Shown piece by piece: positions 43,212 to 51,299 of a stretch of DNA of 64,000 nt. A program made the position numbers and the translations under genes. The notes under the pieces are model-generated. The model ran no database searches. It saw only the letters and a program-made list of their open reading frames with translations, and was not told the origin of the DNA. Source of the stretch: Falsiroseomonas sp051860665 (GTDB lineage Bacteria > Pseudomonadota > Alphaproteobacteria > Acetobacterales > Acetobacteraceae); NCBI RefSeq assembly GCF_051860665.1, contig NZ_JBHYDM010000013.1, positions 1 through 64,000 on the forward strand. Direction: 5' to 3'. Each line of letters begins with the position of its first letter. The stretch's first letter is position 1.

Positions 43212-43982
43212 CTACCCCTTCACCATCCCGATCGGCGCCACCTCCTCCGTCACCCCCGCCAGCACCTCCGCCACATGGCGCACCTGCACGGCGGAGCCTT
43301 CGCGGCCCAGCTTGCCCGCCATGTTCAGCAGGCAGCCCAGGTCGCCGGCCAGCAGCGTATCGGCGCCGGTCGCCGTCACGTCCTTGGTCTTGTCGCCCAC
43401 CATGCGGGTCGAGATGTCCGGGTACTTCACGCAGAAGGTGCCGCCGAAACCGCAGCACAGCTCGCTGTCGCCCATTTCCCGCAATGCGAGGCCGGCGACC
43501 GTCCCCAGCAGCTGGCGCGGCTGCGCCTTCACGCCCAGTTCCCGCAGGCCGGAGCAGCTGTCGTGATAGGTGGCGATGCCGTCGAACTTCGCCGCCACCT
43601 GGGTCAGGCCGCGCACATCCACCAGGAAGGAGACCAGCTCATGCGTCTTCGCGGCCAGTGCCTCCGCCTTCCCGCGGTAATGCGGGTCGTCGGCGAACAG
43701 CCCCGGGAAATGGTGGCTGATCATGGCGGCGCAGGAGCCTGACGGCGCCACCACGTAATCGAACCGCAGGAATTCATCGACCACGGCACGGGCCAGATCC
43801 GTGGCCGTGGCGCGGTCGCCGGAATTATAGGCGGGCTGGCCGCAGCAGGTCTGCGCCTCCGGCACCACCACCTCGCACCCCGCCTGCTCCAGCAGCCTGA
43901 TCGCCGCGAAGCCGACCGAGGGCCGGTACAGGTCCACCAGGCAGGTGACGAAGAGCGCGACGCGGGGGCGGGTCGGGGTCAT
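43212..43982 (-). CDS. lutA: L-lactate oxidation Fe-S protein LutA/LldE type
   Basis: A 256-residue protein with two CCG domains. The first has TCCGQPAYNSGD (Cys46-Cys47, with Cys36 and Cys14 upstream); the second has SGSCAAM, TYHDSCSG and ELCCGFGGTFCVKYP (Cys176-Cys177). LutABC/LldEFG oxidises L-lactate to pyruvate, with LutA as a heterodisulfide-reductase-like subunit. Here it sits nine bases after dnaQ, while lutB and lutC lie at 51.3-53.7 kb on the opposite strand. Glycolate oxidase iron-sulfur subunits share the CCG fold, but length and motif spacing favour LutA. Confidence 0.9.
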   Translation of the reverse strand: MTPTRPRVALFVTCLVDLYRPSVGFAAIRLLEQAGCEVVVPEAQTCCGQPAYNSGDRATATDLARAVVDEFLRFDYVVAPSGSCAAMISHHFPGLFADDPHYRGKAEALAAKTHELVSFLVDVRGLTQVAAKFDGIATYHDSCSGLRELGVKAQPRQLLGTVAGLALREMGDSELCCGFGGTFCVKYPDISTRMVGDKTKDVTATGADTLLAGDLGCLLNMAGKLGREGSAVQVRHVAEVLAGVTEEVAPIGMVKG

Positions 43983-43991
43983 CGGGGCAGC

Positions 43992-44696
43992 TTAGGACAG
44001 GGCCGGCGGCTGGGCGAGGCTGATCCAGAGCGGGTCCTTCAGCTTCTTGGCGATGAAGGCCGCATGGGCTTCCAGCTCCGCCTCGCTCGGGGTGATCGGC
44101 CGCGGCGTGCGGGCCACGGGGGCGACCACGATGCTGCCGGCCTGCACGGGGCGGGCGGCGCGGGCGGCCAGTTCGAGGCCCGGCTGCTTGCCGCCCATCA
44201 GCTCGAGATAGACCTCGGCCAGCAGCTTCACGTCGAGCAGCGCGTTGTGCGCCGTGCGCATGGAGTTATCGACGCCGAGGCGCCGGCACAGGCTGTCCAG
44301 GCTGTTCGGCAGGCCGGGATAGCGCCGCTTGGCCACCGCCAGGCTGTCCACCATCCGCGCGCGGTCCAGCCTCGGGTGGCCGGCGCGCACCAGCTCCGCG
44401 TCCAGGAAGCCGAAGTCGAAGGGCGCGTTATGCGCGATGATCTCGGAATCGCCGAGGAAATCCAGCAGCTTGCCGGCGATGTCGCGGAACAGCGGCTTGC
44501 CGCGCAGCATCTCGGCGGTCATGCCATGCACGCGCGTGGCTTCCTCCGGCACGTCGCGCTCCGGGTCCACCAGCTCGTGGAAGGTCGCGCCGGTCGGCAT
44601 GAAGTTGAAGATCTCGATGGCCGCCACCTCGATCACCCGGTCGCCGGAGGCGGGGTCGAGGCCGGTGGTCTCCGTGTCCAGGACGATCTGGCGCAT
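43992..44696 (-). CDS. dnaQ: DNA polymerase III subunit epsilon (3'-5' proofreading exonuclease)
   Basis: A 234-residue DEDDh exonuclease. Exo I is VLDTETTG (Asp7, Glu9), Exo II HNAPFDFGF (89-97), and Exo III HNALLDVKLLAEVYLEL (His150, Asp155). The C-terminal tail would bind the polymerase alpha subunit. ATG 44696 overlaps the coaE stop (ATGA). The aroE-coaE-dnaQ order is a familiar alphaproteobacterial group. Confidence 0.95.
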   Translation of the reverse strand: MRQIVLDTETTGLDPASGDRVIEVAAIEIFNFMPTGATFHELVDPERDVPEEATRVHGMTAEMLRGKPLFRDIAGKLLDFLGDSEIIAHNAPFDFGFLDAELVRAGHPRLDRARMVDSLAVAKRRYPGLPNSLDSLCRRLGVDNSMRTAHNALLDVKLLAEVYLELMGGKQPGLELAARAARPVQAGSIVVAPVARTPRPITPSEAELEAHAAFIAKKLKDPLWISLAQPPALS

Positions 44697-45283
44697 CAGC
44701 GGCGCATCCTTTCGACCAGCGCGCGGACCTGGCGCTGGGCATGGTGGCGGGACTGGCCGGTCTGGATGACCTCGTCGGCCATACGGCGCTTTCTCGAATC
44801 CGGCATCTGCCGGGCCAGGATGGCGGCAAGCCGCTCCGGCGTCATGCCACGCCGGCGCAGCACCCGGGCCCGCTGCACGGCGGCGGGGGCGGAGACCACC
44901 AGGACGACATCCACCCGGGCCTGGCCCCCGGTCTCCAGCAGCAGGGGAATGTCGAGCACGGCGAGCCGGGCGCCGCGCCGGCGGCAGGCCGCCAGGAAGG
45001 CGCGCTCCGCCCCGCGCACCAGCGGATGCATGATGCCCTCCAGCCGCTTCAGCGCCGCCGGGTCGCCGAGGACGCGGCTGCGCAGCGCCTCCCGGTTCAC
45101 GCGGCCCTCGGCGGTGGTGCCGGGGAAGGCGGTCTCCACCGGGGCCACCGCGGCGCCGCCCGGCCCCTGCAGTGCATGCACGGCGGCATCCGCATCGAAG
45201 ACCGGCACGCGCAGCCGCCGGAAGGTATTGGCGGCGGTGGACTTGCCCATTCCGATACTGCCGGTCAGGCCGATGATTTTCAT
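44696..45283 (-). CDS. coaE: Dephospho-CoA kinase
   Basis: A 195-residue P-loop kinase for the last step of coenzyme A synthesis. MKIIGLTGSIGMGKSTA carries the P-loop (8-15). VFDADAAVHAL, IMHPLVRG, VLDIPLLLETG and the lid-region RMPDSRKRRMAD-like QMPDSRKRRMAD are standard CoaE landmarks. ATG 45283 overlaps the aroE stop by four bases; the longer frame to 45349 lies within aroE. Confidence 0.95.
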   Translation of the reverse strand: MKIIGLTGSIGMGKSTAANTFRRLRVPVFDADAAVHALQGPGGAAVAPVETAFPGTTAEGRVNREALRSRVLGDPAALKRLEGIMHPLVRGAERAFLAACRRRGARLAVLDIPLLLETGGQARVDVVLVVSAPAAVQRARVLRRRGMTPERLAAILARQMPDSRKRRMADEVIQTGQSRHHAQRQVRALVERMRR

Positions 45284-46119
45284 GGCAGCAGGTCGGCAGC
45301 CACGAAGGCGCGCAGCGCGCCATCCACCGCCGGCGCCACGCCGAACCATTCGTGAAAACCGGGCCGCGCCTGGTGCAGCAGCATGCCGAGCCCATCCACC
45401 GCCCGCAGCCCGCGCGCCCGCGCGGCCGCCAGCAGCGGGGTTTCGAGCGGCACATAGACCAGGTCCGCCACGACAGCCGTCGGTGGCAGCGGGGCCAGGT
45501 CGAGGACCAGCGGCGGCTGGCCTTCCATGCCGAGGGAGGTGCCGTTCACCAGCAGGGCGGCGTCTTGCAGCCGCGGCCGGTCCGTCACCTCGATCGGGCC
45601 GCCCAGATCGCGCGCCAGCGCCTCCGCCCGCGCCGCGGTCCGGTTGGCCAGAACCAGTTTCGGGCAGCCGGCATCGAGCAGCGCCGCGGCGACCGAGCGC
45701 ACCGCGCCACCGGCCCCCAGGATCACCGCCGGCCCATCGGCCGCCTGCCAGCCCGGCGCCTGCTCCCGCACCGATTCCACGAAGCCGTAGCCATCCGTGC
45801 TGCTTCCCTCGATCCGGCCGTCCTCGCGGAAGAACAGCGTATTGACCGACCCGGCGCGCCGGGCGGCGTCATCGACCGCATCGCAGAGGGCGAAGGCGGC
45901 CTCCTTGTGCGGGATGGTGACATTGGCCCCGGCGAAGCCGAGCTGGGCCAGGGCGCGGACGGCATCTGCAAAATGCTCGGGCCGGACCGGCAGGGGCAGG
46001 TAGGCGCCGTCGATGCCGTAGCGTTCCAGCCAGAAGCCATGCAGCCGCGGCGAGCGGGAATGCGCCACGGGCCAGCCCAGCACCCCGGCCTTGCGGGCCT
46101 TTCCGGAGAGGATGTTCAT
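45280..46119 (-). CDS. aroE: Shikimate dehydrogenase (NADP+)
   Basis: A 279-residue AroE. Substrate motifs are GWPVAHSRSPRLHGFW, GANVTIPHKEAAF (catalytic Lys) and SVNTLFF. The NADP site is VILGAGGAVRSVAAAL with NRTAARAEAL. ADLVYVPLETPLL and DGLGMLLHQA complete the fold. It reduces 3-dehydroshikimate in aromatic amino-acid synthesis. ATG 46119 is chosen because residues upstream of it have no AroE character. It heads a minus-strand chain that continues to coaE, dnaQ, lutA and a lipoprotein; gshB is divergent. Confidence 0.95.
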   Translation of the reverse strand: MNILSGKARKAGVLGWPVAHSRSPRLHGFWLERYGIDGAYLPLPVRPEHFADAVRALAQLGFAGANVTIPHKEAAFALCDAVDDAARRAGSVNTLFFREDGRIEGSSTDGYGFVESVREQAPGWQAADGPAVILGAGGAVRSVAAALLDAGCPKLVLANRTAARAEALARDLGGPIEVTDRPRLQDAALLVNGTSLGMEGQPPLVLDLAPLPPTAVVADLVYVPLETPLLAAARARGLRAVDGLGMLLHQARPGFHEWFGVAPAVDGALRAFVAADLLP

Positions 46120-46225
46120 TCCGCTGAAGTGCCCCGCCGCCACCGCGCCGGTCAATGGCCGCCGCCCCCCTCTTTCAACCGGCGCCCGGCAGTGCCACAG
46201 GAGGGGCCACAACGGAGATCCCCGC

Positions 46226-47176
46226 ATGGCGCGCAGCCTCAAGGTCGCGGTCCAGATGGACCCCATCGCCTCCATCAACATCGACGGCGACAGCACCTTC
46301 GCCATGATGCTGGAAGCCCAGTCCCGCGGCCATGCGCTGTGGCACTACCACGTGCGGGACCTGGCGCTGCTCGGCGGAAAGGTGCTCGCCCAGGCCCAGC
46401 CCGTGCAGGTGCGCCGGGTGAAGGGCGACCACTTCACCCTGGGCGCGACGGAGGAGCTGGATCTCGGCCAGGTGGATGTGGTGCTGATGCGCCAGGACCC
46501 GCCCTTCGACATGGCCTATATCACGGCCACCCATATCCTGGAGCATATCCACCCCAAGACCCTGGTGGTGAACGACCCGGCCAGCGTCCGCAACGCGCCG
46601 GAGAAGCTCTATGTGACGCATTTCCCGGAGCTGATGCCGGAAACCCTGGTCACCGCCGATGTCGGCCAGATCCGGAAGTTCCGCCAGAAGCACGGCGACA
46701 TCATCATCAAGCCCCTGTTCGGCAATGGCGGCGCCGGCGTCTTCCACCTGCGCCCGGAGGACCCGAACATGAATTCCCTGGTGGAAATGTTCACCGAGCG
46801 GTCGCGGGAGCCGCTGGTGATCCAGAAATACGTCCCCGCGGTGCGCGAGGGGGACAAGCGCATCATCCTGGTGGACGGCGTCGCCATGGGCGCCATCAAC
46901 CGCGTGCCGGCGGCCGGCGAGGCGCGGTCGAACATGCATGTCGGCGGCACGCCCCTGCCGACCAAGCTGACGGACCGGGAGAAGGAAATCTGCGCCGCCA
47001 TCGGGCCGGAGCTGAAGGCGCGCGGCATGATCTTCGTGGGCATCGACGTGATCGGCGGCTATCTCACCGAGATCAACGTCACCAGCCCCACCGGCCTGCA
47101 GGAGATCGCCCGTTTCGACGGCATCCACCTGGAGCGCGCCCTGTGGGACGCGATCGAGGCCAAGGTCGCGGGCTGA
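46226..47176 (+). CDS. gshB: Glutathione synthetase
   Basis: A 316-residue GshB of the ATP-grasp fold. KVAVQMDPIASINIDGDSTF is the typical N terminus. RQDPPFDMAYITATHILE, VNDPASVRNAPEKLYV, IIKPLFGNGGAGVF and FVGIDVIGGYLTEINVTSP are diagnostic. It joins gamma-Glu-Cys and glycine to glutathione. GGAG lies about 10 nt before ATG 46226. It is separated from aroE by a 106-bp divergent promoter region. Confidence 0.97.
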   Translation: MARSLKVAVQMDPIASINIDGDSTFAMMLEAQSRGHALWHYHVRDLALLGGKVLAQAQPVQVRRVKGDHFTLGATEELDLGQVDVVLMRQDPPFDMAYITATHILEHIHPKTLVVNDPASVRNAPEKLYVTHFPELMPETLVTADVGQIRKFRQKHGDIIIKPLFGNGGAGVFHLRPEDPNMNSLVEMFTERSREPLVIQKYVPAVREGDKRIILVDGVAMGAINRVPAAGEARSNMHVGGTPLPTKLTDREKEICAAIGPELKARGMIFVGIDVIGGYLTEINVTSPTGLQEIARFDGIHLERALWDAIEAKVAG

Positions 47177-47185
47177 ACCAGCCCC

Positions 47186-47223
47186 TCTGGCACCAGTCCA
47201 TCTGGCACCAGTCCATCTGGCAC
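47186..47223. repeat. 15-bp direct repeat, 2.5 copies, after gshB
   Basis: TCTGGCACCAGTCCA occurs at 47186-47200 and 47201-47215, then TCTGGCAC at 47216-47223. It begins ten bases after the gshB stop and abuts the terminator of the convergent GlsB-type gene. Replication slippage is the simplest source. Confidence 0.75.
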
Positions 47224-47224
47224 G

Positions 47225-47255
47225 AAAAAGGGCCCATCCTGGCGGATGAGCCCTT
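47225..47255 (-). terminator. Rho-independent terminator of the GlsB/YeaQ-type gene
   Basis: On the minus strand AAGGGCTCATCC-GCCA-GGATGGGCCCTT forms a stem with one mismatch, followed directly by a five-T run, 20 bp after the gene stop at 47276. It faces the end of gshB. Confidence 0.75.
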
Positions 47256-47275
47256 GCCGTCGGCGGCGCCTGGGG

Positions 47276-47527
47276 TCAGGCCCGCCGGCCGGCCACCGCC
47301 CGGTAGATCGCCAGCACGATGACCGCGCCGACCACCGCGCCGATGAAGCCCGCGCCCTCTCCGGCCCGGTACCAGCCGATCGCCTGGCCCAGCCAGGTCG
47401 CCACCACGGCGCCCAGGATGCCGAGCAGGATGGTGATGATGAAGCCACCCGGGTCGCGGCCGGGCATGAGGAATTTGGCCAGCGCACCGGCCAGGAAACC
47501 GATGATGATCGTCCAGATGAAACCCAT
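47276..47527 (-). CDS. GlsB/YeaQ/YmgE family stress-response membrane protein
   Basis: An 83-residue protein with three hydrophobic segments. MGFIWTIIIGFLAGALAKFLMPG, GGFIITILLGILGAVVATWLG and GFIGAVVGAVIVLAIYR match the transglycosylase-associated (YeaQ/YmgE) family closely. Family members are inner-membrane proteins often induced by stress; molecular function is unknown. It follows a lytic transglycosylase gene on the same strand, with 64 bp between them. Confidence 0.92.
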   Translation of the reverse strand: MGFIWTIIIGFLAGALAKFLMPGRDPGGFIITILLGILGAVVATWLGQAIGWYRAGEGAGFIGAVVGAVIVLAIYRAVAGRRA

Positions 47528-47591
47528 GTCCCGTCGCTCCGCGTGATGCCGATGTAAGCGCGAAGGGCGCCTCGGGTTCCCTGGGATTGTC

Positions 47592-48236
47592 CTACCTTCG
47601 GCAGGTCAGACGCGGCCGCGCGCCGGCGCCCGGCGGGATCACCAGCCGGGCCCGCAGCCCCGGCGCGCAAAGCCCGGCCACCGCCTGTGGCGGCAGCGCT
47701 GCGTTGCCCTGCGCCACCCGCACCCGCTGGTGATAGGCGAGCCCGCGCCCAGGCTCCATCGAATGGTATTGCGCCACCGCCTCCGCCCAGCTCGCCGTGC
47801 GGCCGCGCAGCTCCCGCAGGAAGCGCACGGCATAGGCGACATTCGTGGGCGGGTGGAAGGCCTGCGCCAGCTCCGGAAAGGCCATGGGGTGGTAGTACAG
47901 GTTCACCTGCATGCAGCCGACATCGACGGAGCGCTGGCCGGCGGCGCGCAGCGCCTCCACCGTCGCCACCGCCTCCTCAGCCGTTTCGGGGAACAGGCTC
48001 TCGCCGCCGGCATTCAGCGCGAAGGGCCAGGGGGCGCTGCCACCGCCGGGGCGGGCGCGGCTGCTTTCGACGCGGGCGATGGCCAGCAGCAGGCCCTCGG
48101 GGATGCCGCTGCGCGCCTCCGCCGCCGCGATGGCGCGGGTGCAGGCGGTCCAGGCATTTTCGTCAGGGCTGGGCGCCTGGGCGGCGACCTGGCAGGACCA
48201 GGTGAGCAGCGCGGCAAGAAGGACGGGGCGCAGCAT
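47592..48236 (-). CDS. Lytic transglycosylase (Slt-like, periplasmic)
   Basis: A 214-residue exported protein. After a signal peptide (MLRPVLLAALLTWSCQVAAQA) the catalytic glutamate sits in LLLAIARVESSR. Goose-lysozyme/SLT motifs are the VDVGCMQVNLYYHP segment, PPTNVAYAVRFLREL and WAEAVAQYHS. It would cleave peptidoglycan glycan strands. AGGTGG precedes ATG 48236. Upstream on the same strand lie two tiny membrane ORFs. Confidence 0.9.
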   Translation of the reverse strand: MLRPVLLAALLTWSCQVAAQAPSPDENAWTACTRAIAAAEARSGIPEGLLLAIARVESSRARPGGGSAPWPFALNAGGESLFPETAEEAVATVEALRAAGQRSVDVGCMQVNLYYHPMAFPELAQAFHPPTNVAYAVRFLRELRGRTASWAEAVAQYHSMEPGRGLAYHQRVRVAQGNAALPPQAVAGLCAPGLRARLVIPPGAGARPRLTCRR

Positions 48237-48267
48237 GCCACCACCTGCCTGCGCCCCGCCTCCGGCG

Positions 48268-48504
48268 TCAACCTTGCGAGGATGGCAATGCCGCGAGCAG
48301 CAGGGGCGGCGCGTGCTGGGTGAGGAAGAATTCCGGCTCCGGCGGCCCGACCAGCAGCAGCAGGCCCAGCCCGACCGCGGCGGTGGAGGCCAGCAGCAGC
48401 GCCACCAGGCGCCGCGCGCCCCGCACCGGCGCGACCAGCAGGGAGGAAAGCAGCCCCGCCCCGCCCGCCAGCAGCAGCGTGGCCGCGGTGAACACCGCCG
48501 TCAT
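48268..48504 (-). CDS. Small two-TM membrane protein (78 aa)
   Basis: ATG 48504 opens a 78-codon frame with two clear hydrophobic helices (TAVFTAATLLLAGGAGLLSS and RLVALLLASTAAVGLGLLLL) separated by a basic VAPVRGARR loop, which suits a hairpin with the loop in the cytoplasm. Its start overlaps the stop of the 26-aa ORF upstream (ATGA). The stop is 31 bp before the transglycosylase start. No family is recognised. Confidence 0.6.
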   Translation of the reverse strand: MTAVFTAATLLLAGGAGLLSSLLVAPVRGARRLVALLLASTAAVGLGLLLLVGPPEPEFFLTQHAPPLLLAALPSSQG

Positions 48505-48581
48505 GCCCGCCCGCCCGTGCTGGTCGTCAGCCAGGTCCCCAGCAGCAGCGCCCAAAGCCCCGAAACCGGCTGTCCCGTCAT
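48501..48581 (-). CDS. 26-aa micro-ORF coupled to a small membrane protein
   Basis: ATG 48581 is preceded by GGAGGAG at ideal spacing, much stronger than most sites here. The peptide contains one hydrophobic stretch (VSGLWALLLGTWLTT) and ends TSTGGRA. Its stop overlaps the start of the two-TM protein by four bases. It could be a real single-TM micropeptide or a translational leader for the next gene. Confidence 0.5.
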   Translation of the reverse strand: MTGQPVSGLWALLLGTWLTTSTGGRA

Positions 48582-48721
48582 CGCCCTTCTCCTCCGCCTC
48601 GGGGGCATCCAAGCGCCCTGTCGTAACCGCGGGATGGCGGGATCGTGTCGAAACCTTGCCGGTGGCGTCTCCGGCCCTTGTCTCCGGGCACCTGCGACAT
48701 GAGCTTGTAAGGCCGGCAAGG

Positions 48722-48751
48722 TTGACCCGGCGCCCCGCCGGCAACTAGCCT
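48722..48751 (+). promoter_or_regulatory. Candidate promoter of hrcA
   Basis: TTGACC (48722-48727) and TAGCCT (48746-48751) are 18 bp apart and end 35 bp before the hrcA start. No CIRCE inverted repeat (TTAGCACTC-type) is visible near it, so HrcA autoregulation is not supported here. Confidence 0.3.
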
Positions 48752-48786
48752 GTTCCCTGAATATTCACGGTTTGGGACATGCCCCG

Positions 48787-49890
48787 ATGGGTCCAATCAC
48801 CAGGCCGCTGCGCCCCACCGGGGCGCCCGCGATGAGCCATTCCATCTCCTCCGTCCCGCTGCCGCCCGGGCTGGACGACCGCAGCGCCGCGATCTTCCGC
48901 GAGCTGGTGGAGACCTATGTGGCGACCGGGGAGCCTGTGGGCTCCCGCACCCTGTCGCGCCGACTGCCGCAGGCCCTGTCGCCTGCCACCATCCGCAATG
49001 TCATGGCGGATCTGGAGGATGCCGGGCTGCTGTTTGCCCCGCATACCTCCGCCGGCCGCCTGCCGACGGAGCGCGGGCTGCGGCTTTTCGTCGATGGCCT
49101 GCTGCAATTCGGCGCCCTGCCGGAGGAGGAGCGGGACGCCATCGCCGCCCGCTGCGCCGCCGGGGGCCGCAGCCTGCAGGAAACCCTGGGCGAGGCCAGC
49201 CAGATGCTCTCGGGCCTGGCCGGCGCCGCCGGGCTGGTGGTGGCGCCGAAGCGCGAGGCCCCGGTTCGGCACATCGAATTCGTCGCACTCGGCACCGGCC
49301 GCGCCCTGGTGGTGCTGGTGACGGCCGATGGCCAGGTGGAGAACCGCGTCATCGAGGTGCCGCTCGGCCTGCCGCCCTCCGCCCTGCAGCAGGCCAGCAA
49401 CTACCTGAACGCCCGCCTGTCCGGCCGCACGCTGGAGGAGACGCGCGGCACGGTGGCGGAGGAGATCGCCGCCAACCGCACCGCGCTCGATGCCCTCACC
49501 CACCAGGTGATCGAGGCGGGCCTGGGCACTTGGTCCGGCGGCGCCGGCGGGTCGCTGATCCTGCGCGGACAGGCGAAATTGCTGCAGAACCTGGACCATG
49601 TGCAGCGGGTGCAGGAGATCCAGGCGCTGTTCGAGCGGCTGGAAGCGCAGGAGACCATGCTGCGCCTGCTGGACCTGGCCCAGCGCGGGGAGGGTGTGCA
49701 AATCTTCATCGGGGCCGAGAGCGGACTGTTCGACAATGCCGGCCTGTCGATGGTGGTCTCGCCCTTCCGCAACGGGGCGGAGCAGATCGTGGGCGCCATC
49801 GGCGTGATCGGGCCGACGCGGATCAACTACGGGCGGATCATCCCGGTGGTGGATTACACGGCACGGGTGATCGGGCGGCTGCTGGGGTGA
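48787..49890 (+). CDS. hrcA: Heat-inducible transcription repressor HrcA
   Basis: A 367-residue HrcA. The winged-helix N terminus has LDDRSAAIFRELVETYVATGEPVGSRTLSRRL and SPATIRNVMADLEDAGLL, followed by PHTSAGRLPTERGLR. The GAF-like C-terminal part has GLSMVVSPF and IGPTRINYGRIIPVVDYTA. It binds CIRCE elements and represses chaperone genes. ATG 48787 is preferred; a TTG at 48772 and an ATG at 48832 are possible. The usual neighbour grpE does not follow. Confidence 0.95.
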   Translation: MGPITRPLRPTGAPAMSHSISSVPLPPGLDDRSAAIFRELVETYVATGEPVGSRTLSRRLPQALSPATIRNVMADLEDAGLLFAPHTSAGRLPTERGLRLFVDGLLQFGALPEEERDAIAARCAAGGRSLQETLGEASQMLSGLAGAAGLVVAPKREAPVRHIEFVALGTGRALVVLVTADGQVENRVIEVPLGLPPSALQQASNYLNARLSGRTLEETRGTVAEEIAANRTALDALTHQVIEAGLGTWSGGAGGSLILRGQAKLLQNLDHVQRVQEIQALFERLEAQETMLRLLDLAQRGEGVQIFIGAESGLFDNAGLSMVVSPFRNGAEQIVGAIGVIGPTRINYGRIIPVVDYTARVIGRLLG

Positions 49891-49965
49891 TTATTCTTTT
49901 CACGTAACCACCAGGTTCATGTCACCATCCCGGCGCGACGCTGCTTCCCTTGAGGAAGGTCTGCC

Positions 49966-50916
49966 GTGGATACGTCCCAGAGCCCGTCAATCCTTCGGCG
50001 CCTTGGCCTGACCGCCGCGGTGCTGACCGCGGTGATGTTGCTGCTCGAGGCCAGCGCGCCGGCGCGTGAGCCGGAACTGGACGCGGCGGAGGCCTGGAAC
50101 CTCCAGATCAGCAAGCTGGGCATCACGCCGGTCTATCCACCGACGGAAGACCTGCATGTCGGCGATGTCTGGGCGCTGCTGATCCCGCCTGCCCTTTCGC
50201 GCGCAGCGGTCAGCCAGGAACCCCTCCTCACCCGCGCCATCCGCCTCGGGCACAGCGACCAGAGGGAAGCCATCCTGGCCAGCGCCCACCGCCGACCCGT
50301 CTTCGCGGAGGTCGCGACCGAGAATCCCGCGCTCCGGACCCCCCGGCTCGAACATTCCGACTTGCCGGAAAGCCAGCGGATTCCTCTTGCCCTGGTCGGC
50401 TTTCCCAGCGTCTCGCGCACCCTCCATGCCGAGAGGAGCGGACGCCTCTCAACGCTCATCGGCACCCTCTCAGGCAGCGCTTCACGATCGGTGGTCGAAG
50501 AGATCAGTGTCCCGGAGGCACATGGCTATGGGATCGAACCCCTGGCGGCTGCCACGGCGCTGCAGGCCTGGTGCAGGACCCGGCCCGGGCTGTGCCAGGA
50601 AGGTACCATCCGAACCCTGCTGTCCTTCGCGCTCGGGCGCGAGATGGTGACGCCCGAGGCGCGGGTGGAGCTGCTGATGGTCAGCTACGTCTTCGCGACC
50701 CGGCACATCCGGCTCACGCGCCATCGCAGCGACGACGGCCAGGCCGATCTGGAGACGAACCCAGACCAGGTCGCCGGGAACCAGGCCAAGATGAAGGTCA
50801 TCCGGGCCAGTAGTTCAGGGGTGGAGGCGCAGAATGTCTTCCCGCGGCCCGTGGTCATCGGCTTCCGCAGCGTGACCTTCGCATTCGAAAGCCTTCCGCA
50901 GGGACGAAGCCGTTGA
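49966..50916 (+). CDS. Uncharacterised membrane-anchored or exported protein
   Basis: A 316-residue protein with GAGGAAGG a few bases before GTG 49966. One N-terminal hydrophobic segment (LGLTAAVLTAVMLLLEASAP) after basic residues is a signal anchor or signal peptide. The mature part contains ISKLGITPVYPPTEDLHVGD, and near the middle two cysteines (AWCRTRPGLCQE) that may pair. I recognise no catalytic motif. Its stop overlaps the TTG start of a small secreted-protein gene, so the two probably work together. Confidence 0.75.
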   Translation: MDTSQSPSILRRLGLTAAVLTAVMLLLEASAPAREPELDAAEAWNLQISKLGITPVYPPTEDLHVGDVWALLIPPALSRAAVSQEPLLTRAIRLGHSDQREAILASAHRRPVFAEVATENPALRTPRLEHSDLPESQRIPLALVGFPSVSRTLHAERSGRLSTLIGTLSGSASRSVVEEISVPEAHGYGIEPLAAATALQAWCRTRPGLCQEGTIRTLLSFALGREMVTPEARVELLMVSYVFATRHIRLTRHRSDDGQADLETNPDQVAGNQAKMKVIRASSSGVEAQNVFPRPVVIGFRSVTFAFESLPQGRSR

Positions 50917-51236
50917 AGGCGCCAATCCTCACCTTGATGCTGCTTTGCAGCCTTGCGGCTCCCTGCCGGGCCCAGACGGCGCCCGCAGGCGCGCCGGCAG
51001 GCGGGTCCCCGCAACCTGGAACCACCCCCGGCGCAGCGGCTGCGCTTTCCTCGCGACCGCAGCCGGAAGAGTGCCAGCCGCCGCTCTGCTGGGACTTCCC
51101 CCCTGGCCTCGGCCCCGGTGGAGGCGTCAGATCCATGCGGCCATCGGGGAGCAGCGGCGGCGGCTTCGGCGTTCAGCAGCTGAGGCCAGGGGATCTGGGC
51201 ATCCGGTCCTCCCCCGCGCCCACGATCCGGCCCTGA
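50913..51236 (+). CDS. Small proline/glycine-rich secreted protein
   Basis: A 107-residue frame starting with TTG 50913, which overlaps the preceding stop (TTGA). A clean signal peptide (MKAPILTLMLLCSLAAPCRAQ) strongly supports translation despite the rare start. The mature part is rich in Pro, Gly and Ser with a CQPPLCWDFPPG motif likely to form a disulfide. No family is recognised. Confidence 0.65.
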   Translation: MKAPILTLMLLCSLAAPCRAQTAPAGAPAGGSPQPGTTPGAAAALSSRPQPEECQPPLCWDFPPGLGPGGGVRSMRPSGSSGGGFGVQQLRPGDLGIRSSPAPTIRP

Positions 51237-51299
51237 CACCCGCCAAGGCTGCACGCGCCGGCTTTCCGCGCTATATCAGCGGGAAGCAGGAGAGCGCCC

